A program made the position numbers and the translations under genes. A stretch of DNA of 64,000 bases from PFJX01 sp964466195 (GTDB lineage: Bacteria; Pseudomonadota; Gammaproteobacteria; Burkholderiales; Thiobacillaceae): assembly GCA_964466195.1 (NCBI GenBank), contig CAYXMQ010000008.1, positions 62,001-126,000 on the forward strand, given 5' to 3'. Under the pieces are notes generated by a model. It made no database searches and was not told the DNA's origin. It saw nothing but the letters and a program-made list of their open reading frames with translations. Shown one piece after another: positions 61,001-64,000 of the stretch. Position 1 is the first letter of the stretch. Each line of letters begins with the position of its first letter.

Positions 61001-64000
61001 CAATACCGCGGTCAACTACAACTTTGTCGCCAGCAACGTCAGCCCGAGCAGCATCGATACCCTTGCTGAACTGAGTAACTATGACGTGGTGGTCATGGGC
61101 GACTACACGGTTGATGCGGCCTTCACGCCCGCTATCGCCAGCACCTTGCGGCAATGGGTGGAATCCGGTGGTGGCGTGGTCGGCACCGGTTGGCTGATTT
61201 ACCAAGTCGGTGCTTCGACGAGCGGAACCAACGGCATCCTCGCCGACATCAACGCCATCATGCCGGTGGATACCTCGCCTTCTTACCAATATCAGTACAA
61301 CCCGACCATCACCTTCACCGATACCAGCCATCCGGTCACCCAGGGGTTGAGCAACTTCGCCATTGGCGCCATTAACGCGGAATATTCCAGCGGCGGCGTC
61401 GATGCCTGGGGCACTTCGCTGGCCTACCTGAGCGGCTACCCGAGCCGCGGCGCGGTGGTGGTCGGCCATCCGGGCGCCGGGCGCAGCGTCTATCTCGGCC
61501 CCACCTATGCCGGTTCCGGCAGCTCCAGTGGCTACCTCAACACCGGCATGGCCGACCGTCTCATGGAACAGGCTGTGGCCTGGGCCGCCGGCGACCGCGC
61601 CGACGAGTATCAGATCCAGGTGGCCGCAGGCGACGATCTGGCGATCACCACCACGACGCCGTTCGATGCGGCCAACCTGCCGGCCAATGATCTGGTTCTG
61701 GCGGTCGAGCTGTATTCCGGCGCGACCCTGGTCACCCCAAGCAGCAGCAGCTCCCCGGACGGCCGCAACGTCGCGCAGACCTACGCCGACCTGGCCGCTG
61801 GCGTCTACAACGTGAAAGTGCTGGCCGCCAGCGGCAACGGCGCTTATGTGTTGTCGGTCGACAATGCGACGGGCGCCTTGCCGGCGTTCCAGGTGAACTC
61901 CGCCAGCATCGCGGCCGGCGCCGTATTCAATACGCCGCCCGCCACGCTGGACCTGAACTTCTCAGCGCCGATCCGGCTGTCCACGCTGGATTCGAGCGAT
62001 GTGCGGCTGAGCAGCCCGGCCGGCGCCGACCTCGACGTGGCCGGCGTCAGCGTGGTCGATGCGGATACGTTGCGCGTCAGCCTCTCCGGCCTGGTGAGCA
62101 GCGACGGCGCCTATACGCTGAGCCTGAGCGGCGGCGCCCTGGCGAACCTACAGAACACCGGTAATGACGCCTGGAGCCTGACCTTCTACTACGACGCCAC
62201 CAAGCCGGTGGTCACCAGTTCCACAGTGGCGGAAAACGCCGTGCTGAGCCCCGGCGCGCAGAGCTTCACCTTCGGCTTCAACGAAGACCTGGCGAGCAGC
62301 GGCCTGGACGGCGGCGACGTGCTGCTGAGCGACAGCATCACCGGCCTCACCTACACGCCGGCCAGCTTCGGCTACAGCGCGGCCTCCGATGAAGCCACGG
62401 TCAGCTACGCCAACCTGCCGGAAGGCAACTACAGCCTGACCCTGGTTTCCAGCGCCACGGGCTTCCGCGATGCCGTCGGCAACCTGCTGAACGGCGCGCC
62501 CAGCGACCCGTTGCCGTCCGGCCAGGGCGACCCGGCGGCGGACAACTATGTCCTGCATTTCAGCGTGGATGCCGCGAGCACCCCGATGCCCGCGTTCACC
62601 GCGGTGGAGCCTTCCGGCGGCCTGGTCTACCAGAGCAGCGCCGGCGGCGCGGCCAACCAGAGCGGCGACGCCGATACCTGGACCATGACCCTCGATGCCG
62701 GCCAGACCGTCACGGTCTGGGCCGAGCACGGCGCGGGCAGCGCCCAGTTGCAGCTAACTCTGATTGCGCCCGATGGTTCCACGCTGCAGGCCGCTGCGGC
62801 CGGCGTCGGCCAGAACGTGTTGTTGCAGGCCCAGCCGGTCGCGGCGGCGGGCGCCTATTCGGTGACGGTCACCAGCCTCTCCGGCGCGGCCACCTATACG
62901 CTGAAGGCGCTGCTCAATGCCGCGCTGGAAGAAGAAACCCTGCTCGCCACGGCGAACAACGATCGCGACCACGCCCAGAACCTCGACGCCGCTTTCATCA
63001 CCACCGGCTCCGACCGTGCGGCGGTGGTCGGCCAGCGCGCCGCGGGCGGCAGCGGCACGTACTACGCATTCGACGGCCACTTCTACGAATTCGTCAGCAG
63101 CACCACCCTCAACTGGACCGGCGCCAAGGCGGCCGCCGAAGCCAGGACATACCTGGGCGCGGCAGGCCATCTGGTAACGCTCAACTCGGTGGATGAAAGC
63201 CTGTTCCTGCGCAACACCTTTGGCGCCAATCTAAACGGCCGCTTCCTCGGCGCCTACCAGCCGAGCGGATCCGTCGAACCGGCGGGCGGCTGGACCTGGG
63301 TGACCGGCGAGTCCGTGAGCTTCACCAACTGGGGCCCGGGCGAACCCAACAATGCCGGGGGTGCGGAAAACTACGCGCACTTCCGCAACGACGCGGATGC
63401 CGAGGGGCAGCTCTGGAACGACCTAACCAACAGCTATTTCATCAGCGGCTATTTTGTCGAGTACGAACCGGCCGTGGCCGACGACTGGTACAGCGTCACC
63501 CTGGGCGGCGGCGAGGTCGCCAGCCTGGCGCTGGCCGCGCACCAGACTTTGGCGCGCAACGACCTGCGCCTGGAACTGTACGACGCCGCGCATAACCTGC
63601 TGGCGGTGGGAGCGGACGGTTCCGCGTCCCTGGAACGCCACATCAACGACTTCGTGGCGCCCGCGAGCGCCGACCCGGCCACCTATTACGTGCGGGTTTC
63701 CGGCGCCGTGCCGGGTAGCTACAGCCTGCTCGCCACCCGCGGCCAGTCCTTCGAGGTCGACCCGTATGCGGGCCGTCCGTTGCAGGACATCGGCCTGAGC
63801 GGCGAAGTGCTGGGCGGCCTCGGCAGCACCAGCGACGACGCCGACGAGTACCGGATCCAAGTGCTGGCCGGAGACCAGCTGAGCATCACCCTGACGAACC
63901 CGATCAGCGGCGGCGGCGAACCCGCCAACGCCCTGAGCGCCCGTGTCGAACTCTACGATCCCAGCGGCATCCAGGTGGCCGGCAACGGCGATGGCACCTG
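52035..64000 (+). CDS. Giant LEPR-XLL surface protein with PPC, Ig-like, ThuA-like and C-type lectin domains (runs off the window)
   Basis: At least 3988 codons, still open at the window end. The ATG at 52035 has an AAGGAG site. There is no Sec signal; residues 50-55 read LEPRLL within a basic stretch, the LEPR-XLL motif of very long bacterial proteins. Domains in order (residues approximate): three PPC-like (75-426), Ig-like (431-529), PPC (546-651), jelly-roll-like (696-869), F5/8-type (879-1026), PPC, ThuA-like 1 (1149-1369), PPC, two Ig-like, PPC, C-type lectin 1 (1869-2009), PPC, an unnamed insert (2120-2340), PPC, two Ig-like, two PPC, ThuA-like 2 (2960-3190), PPC, two Ig-like, PPC, C-type lectin 2 (3674-3811), PPC. 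Likely exported and surface-bound, binding glycans; secretion route unknown. Confidence 0.93.
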   Translation, partial: MSALNVLFSAGKDTRQAIGRVLERLNGRMACYQRAQARPPKRRKILFESLEPRLLMSADFNPVAPVGSLIHQASESGTLAAHDATQSYTLTLDAWQRISVVFDTADSDLRASITLFDPWDNPVAAATATDAGDSVLLDSVLNYHSGDYRLDVRNVNAAGDGGDFDVAMFLNATLEAEPVTGISNGTPSEGSAQSLNDVWIGLPQGGARAGAVGSLADAADVDYYQQWFWPGERVSVGLSSRTGSGGGGLSLRLLDAGGTVLATASSVANFDQLISDYLIPAAARYFLEVRGNGGEDYALVATRHSGLEVEPNGSVAGALPPTGNYLGSLGRDGDTLDSHVLDLADYGLVQIWTATPGGEVNDPKNTLYPSLALLDAAGTAVASGGDVGDGRNLYLQYRVPVGMAGTYRINLGAASGAGDYQLRVASILGPRADRIDPGDNAALVADQPLTVRLGFNEALDESVLNAAGARLYQEESGSFIAATGLDYDPATHVVTVQFPQLPAGQYALNLLANYFRDLGGNPMYGGDQWIPYRQAYPTPLQAKAPVGSLIYDPMAAGSFQGDWDSDEYTLNLDAGQTLSVGLFPVDSTFRGRVEVFGPWGDWIASGEAAETGMAAGFNTASAQWDGTYTIRATSLQGSGRYQVGVLLNAANDWDLFPGGNNDDREHAQDIEESFIRLADSNASRGAVHAAIGAAPAGVVLAEDFENTVGGEWSFYSQTTPEGETAFNGQSFDGSGHESTGYLRMEAVQDPVEGDYTVLHEAIWNVDLSGVGQATLRFYEGGSDDTVETFAGVFEGHFNADGVAISADGATWHPVVQLGPEDEGWNLYTVDLDAAAAAAGISLGADFRIKFQYYDDPFYLNHRDWDDISLTTEALLPVAGAAASGLADSDYYNSLDLLTDGVTPYEGAYWAGNGSVYWNDQEGSDGLVFTLDLGAATTVADLLLSVDDNDDYAVDWSLDGLAWTRLLDIGAGAGDVGGMDTFSTAAGNAEYDATVDFADPVSARYLRVYTTGGDGSYAIGEIQAVGASAFESDWYSFTLDEGFSATLALDSENASGMALELYDAAGNLLTLDRGVGGGVEAAIEDFVARADMTCYVRVSGTALDDYNLVVTRGAGFRLDPVAVQPLVDTVPDGYAREANVLAGFAADPATRVAVLGDKGGNAAPADAVVAQLNDDSYFDFNATLVAGTDIDSLGELANYDVVVLGDWTNAVIAGLPGLAPALRQWVEAGGGVVGTGWSVWLAAGADGAIAAQPDLDAILPVQTVGDYGDIGSDTTPAWIDVFDTSHPVTEGVNSFSLAAWTEYARDGVDAGATVLGRADDGGESGDVVVVGHSRLGRSVYLGMTYFDPVAALQSGDADRLLEQAAAWAGAREHFYTLPVRGGDWIELYTATPGGGEFEPVNPLDPELALYDADGNMLMADSDSWDGRNAWLSLYTYADAAYTVRVGGENGTGGDYLLRVLGASQDNPPFRVIASSLDGVVGTSDFPGHVDVTFSAPVLLPSLSADDLRLIDPAGNIRTATGLTVLDGNRVRFSLAGLLAGSGHYTLEILDDSLAAISNVENVYWAHGFDLDSDGRPNVMAIHDGAGNALDSGASLAAGPVTLNIDFSENLDAAVLGSEDVAVWDNFAGHAVNIDGFAYDATTYRLTLTFNDLAEGSYTLTLFSGSEAFRGLSGAALNGWPGFPLPSGQGNDDPDNFDFQFNVDAAAPTALTFAPLSPAGASLFIAEAKNAITPDGEADAYTLDLDAGQTLSLVATPGSLGLALELELFDSAGHSIGISSGGPGEGVRLNALGIGAAGSYRVEVRGSGTGNYGLAALLNTTLESEAWGGANNDAPGDAENLDASSLPAQAGGDRLAVTGMRLPRLQDGSRYGYDGNGHYYEPVDAGANLTWEAARDDAAARSYAGVAGHLLTLATAEENRWVSDRFGWAALAGSWLGGYQPEGSAEPGGGWAWVTGEAFAFNNFGTWEPNNAGGSENHLQYAWDADNEGWAWNDVTNSDGVTSRYVVEYELADPAPDWYRFTLDAGRSASITLAAENAGLTLELWNATERLALAVADAAGNLAIDGLASDADGAIYYARVGGDAGGLYNLVVTRDATLEQSMPAGTLQDIGRSGQVLGALASQAGGSSAGGTAIDLGVNLYDASGYLWDIMSDGDINNGTSDAYDGGLYLTFGVNSTSYEWFDGFSTGTAEDGGREIRIGDQTVGGVNIARKIYVPSDQSWARFLEIFSNAGASAATVNVQLYTNLGSDSSTNLIATSSGDTVFSHADQWVVSDDYNGSGDPTMLHVIAGADADGPVSASRSGDDDLYYGYNLALQPGETRIVMHFAAQNANQAGALAKAPELAALNLGALHGMSAAELNAVVNFKTQADEYLFDADAGSSVVITTATPFHDAAGDLEPANTLVPNVLLYDAAGALLVPDASVDLDGRNLQLTYNNVAGGSYRVRLSAEAGVGEYSLRVAGARVGDFGVVASSLAADAQLSAFPAHVDLTFSDTVLLTSLSADDLRLSFNGATDQGASSLTLLDGRTARFYFSGLDSGDGVYSYALGAGSVDSIGGQSLAAYNAGFTYDGTLPTVIAQSVAENAVLEPGALVLVLGISEDLADPDGLIGLGSEDMVLTESITGTSINPSSLVYSAASDTITANFANLAEGNYRLTLKSGATAVRDLLGNPLNGDTGDADGDDWILNFRVDRSGDTALALSAVEPAGSLVHSSQASGALNASGDSDNYTLALDLGQTLTAWALPGVGGGTLELDIIDPNGVTRGTASGAQSWLLQNVPVDIAGIWHINVRSAAGAATYTLKALLNAAQEGEPLTALANNSAASAQSLDGAFIATGSGRAAVRGNLASGNEDWYAVTLTAGEAASFVARHDTYAQGANLVLELWNADGSVRYALGSRDAGNVHQAIMNFLPSDSGVYTLRISGNAPGDYSLVATRGQVFGLELVSGQAVAPSNEVLAALSVGGASGGTVRVAVLNGSYGYGVTNQLNDSLSDGNTAVNYNFVASNVSPSSIDTLAELSNYDVVVMGDYTVDAAFTPAIASTLRQWVESGGGVVGTGWLIYQVGASTSGTNGILADINAIMPVDTSPSYQYQYNPTITFTDTSHPVTQGLSNFAIGAINAEYSSGGVDAWGTSLAYLSGYPSRGAVVVGHPGAGRSVYLGPTYAGSGSSSGYLNTGMADRLMEQAVAWAAGDRADEYQIQVAAGDDLAITTTTPFDAANLPANDLVLAVELYSGATLVTPSSSSSPDGRNVAQTYADLAAGVYNVKVLAASGNGAYVLSVDNATGALPAFQVNSASIAAGAVFNTPPATLDLNFSAPIRLSTLDSSDVRLSSPAGADLDVAGVSVVDADTLRVSLSGLVSSDGAYTLSLSGGALANLQNTGNDAWSLTFYYDATKPVVTSSTVAENAVLSPGAQSFTFGFNEDLASSGLDGGDVLLSDSITGLTYTPASFGYSAASDEATVSYANLPEGNYSLTLVSSATGFRDAVGNLLNGAPSDPLPSGQGDPAADNYVLHFSVDAASTPMPAFTAVEPSGGLVYQSSAGGAANQSGDADTWTMTLDAGQTVTVWAEHGAGSAQLQLTLIAPDGSTLQAAAAGVGQNVLLQAQPVAAAGAYSVTVTSLSGAATYTLKALLNAALEEETLLATANNDRDHAQNLDAAFITTGSDRAAVVGQRAAGGSGTYYAFDGHFYEFVSSTTLNWTGAKAAAEARTYLGAAGHLVTLNSVDESLFLRNTFGANLNGRFLGAYQPSGSVEPAGGWTWVTGESVSFTNWGPGEPNNAGGAENYAHFRNDADAEGQLWNDLTNSYFISGYFVEYEPAVADDWYSVTLGGGEVASLALAAHQTLARNDLRLELYDAAHNLLAVGADGSASLERHINDFVAPASADPATYYVRVSGAVPGSYSLLATRGQSFEVDPYAGRPLQDIGLSGEVLGGLGSTSDDADEYRIQVLAGDQLSITLTNPISGGGEPANALSARVELYDPSGIQVAGNGDGT
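55482..58060 (+). repeat. Super-repeat copy 1 in the giant gene (ThuA-like to C-type lectin)
   Basis: Runs ThuA-like, PPC, Ig-like, Ig-like, PPC, C-type lectin. The same order recurs at 60930-63468. Anchor points are RVAVL at residue 1150 versus 2966 and the EPNN motif at 1966 versus 3770, giving a period of 1804-1816 residues (about 5.4 kb). Confidence 0.8.
57640..58060 (+). other. C-type lectin-like domain 1 of the giant protein
   Basis: Starts at YDGNGHYYEPV and includes TWEAARDDAAARSYAGVAGH, LLTLATAEENRWV, SWLGGYQPEGS, EPNNAGGSEN (E1966) and GWAWNDV (W1990-N1991-D1992), ending SRYVVEYEL. The EPN and WND calcium/sugar-site motifs are intact; the disulfide cysteines of animal lectins are absent, as usual in bacterial versions. 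Confidence 0.9.
58400..59050 (+). other. Unnamed insert domain of the giant protein
   Basis: About 220 residues between two PPC domains: VNLYDASGYLWDIMSDGDIN, REIRIGDQTVGGVNIARKIY, WARFLEIFSNAGASAATVNV, NLGSDSSTNLIATSSGDTVF and GETRIVMHFAAQNANQ. It is beta-rich. I recall similar segments in other large bacterial surface proteins but cannot name the family. The second super-repeat copy has no equivalent before the window ends: at 63783 the same LQDIG-x-SG-x-VLG linker leads straight into a PPC domain. Confidence 0.6.
60930..63468 (+). repeat. Super-repeat copy 2 in the giant gene
   Basis: Second copy of the ThuA-like, PPC, Ig-like, Ig-like, PPC, C-type lectin order. Protein similarity is clear (GAATYTLKALLNA before the lectin region also occurs near residue 2800) but DNA identity is patchy, indicating an old duplication. 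Confidence 0.8.
63055..63468 (+). other. C-type lectin-like domain 2 of the giant protein
   Basis: YYAFDGHFYEFVSSTTLNW, AAGHLVTLNSVDESLFL, GRFLGAYQPSGS, EPNNAGGAEN (E3770) and QLWNDLTNS (W3794-N-D), ending GYFVEYEPA. Calcium/sugar-site motifs EPN and WND are both intact, as in domain 1. Confidence 0.9.

Noticed and set aside
53676..61469. A 2597-codon open frame on the minus strand
   Set aside because: It is antisense to the giant plus-strand gene. The plus frame reads as recognisable domains throughout, while the minus frame has no motifs, an odd His/Gly/Val/Arg/Ala composition and no ribosome site. It is a by-product of GC-rich third positions.
52035..64000. Repeated sequence suggesting a CRISPR array or satellite
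   Set aside because: The repeats are at protein level, in one reading frame and hundreds of residues long; there are no short identical repeats with spacers.

Overview
The window is GC-rich, densely packed bacterial chromosome with short gaps, many 4-base ATGA/TGATG overlaps and no tRNA, rRNA, CRISPR array or insertion sequence that I can see. Gene content and order (kinase/phosphatase next to rph and rdgB, aat-bpt, pilB-pilC-pilD-coaE-zapD, yjgA next to pmbA, a DUF455 protein, a PEP-CTERM protein) point to a betaproteobacterium, probably a free-living environmental member of the Nitrosomonadales/Rhodocyclales type. That placement is inferred from gene order; no marker gene was compared.

Layout. 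1-8060: yicC (minus, cut by the window edge), then a plus-strand run with a Ser/Thr kinase and PP2C phosphatase, rph, rdgB, the two N-degron aminoacyltransferases aat and bpt, a hypothetical gene, a PilZ protein, thyA and folA. 8045-15052: minus-strand genes xerD, ogt, a cation efflux protein, a Rieske oxygenase, a DUF455 protein, a VanZ-like protein, a nitroreductase and a secreted VPAEY-repeat peptidoglycan-binding protein. 15431-20294: a membrane M48-family protein that has lost its catalytic glutamate, a Crp/Fnr regulator, then a 2OG-Fe(II) oxygenase, a DUF4139 protein and 6-phosphogluconolactonase. 20364-31481: a PolB-like exonuclease, rlmD, a CNNM/CBS protein, pilBCD-coaE, zapD, a minus-strand M23 endopeptidase and a short DUF1631-like gene. 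31490-37943: a complete RND efflux operon (outer membrane factor, pump, adaptor) divergent from its TetR repressor, with an AcrR-like palindrome between them. 37972-49611: a trypsin-like/Calx-beta protease, an ATM1-type ABC exporter, a REC-PAS-GGDEF-EAL protein with an HDOD histidine kinase, yjgA, pmbA and TRAP permease genes.

49736-64000 is the accessory region: a periplasmic DsrE-like protein, a PEP-CTERM surface protein, a small membrane protein, and a giant open reading frame that starts at 52035 and leaves the window still open (at least 3988 codons). The giant protein begins with a LEPR-XLL motif. It is built from repeated PPC-like and Ig-like domains, with two C-type-lectin-like domains and two ThuA-like domains. 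These are arranged as a tandem super-repeat of about 1810 residues.

The most interesting observation links distant genes. The HDOD histidine kinase, the PEP-CTERM gene and the giant gene each have, in the same orientation, a sigma-54 type -24/-12 promoter. Each also has, 62-117 bp further upstream, a near-identical 17-bp element, TGTCGG-N5-TTTACA, with TGT-N11-ACA symmetry. This looks like one RpoN/enhancer-binding-protein regulon joining c-di-GMP and two-component signalling to cell-surface or exopolysaccharide-associated proteins. It would fit the known link between PEP-CTERM/exosortase systems, the PrsK/PrsR sensor-regulator pair and sigma-54. The regulator itself is not in this window.
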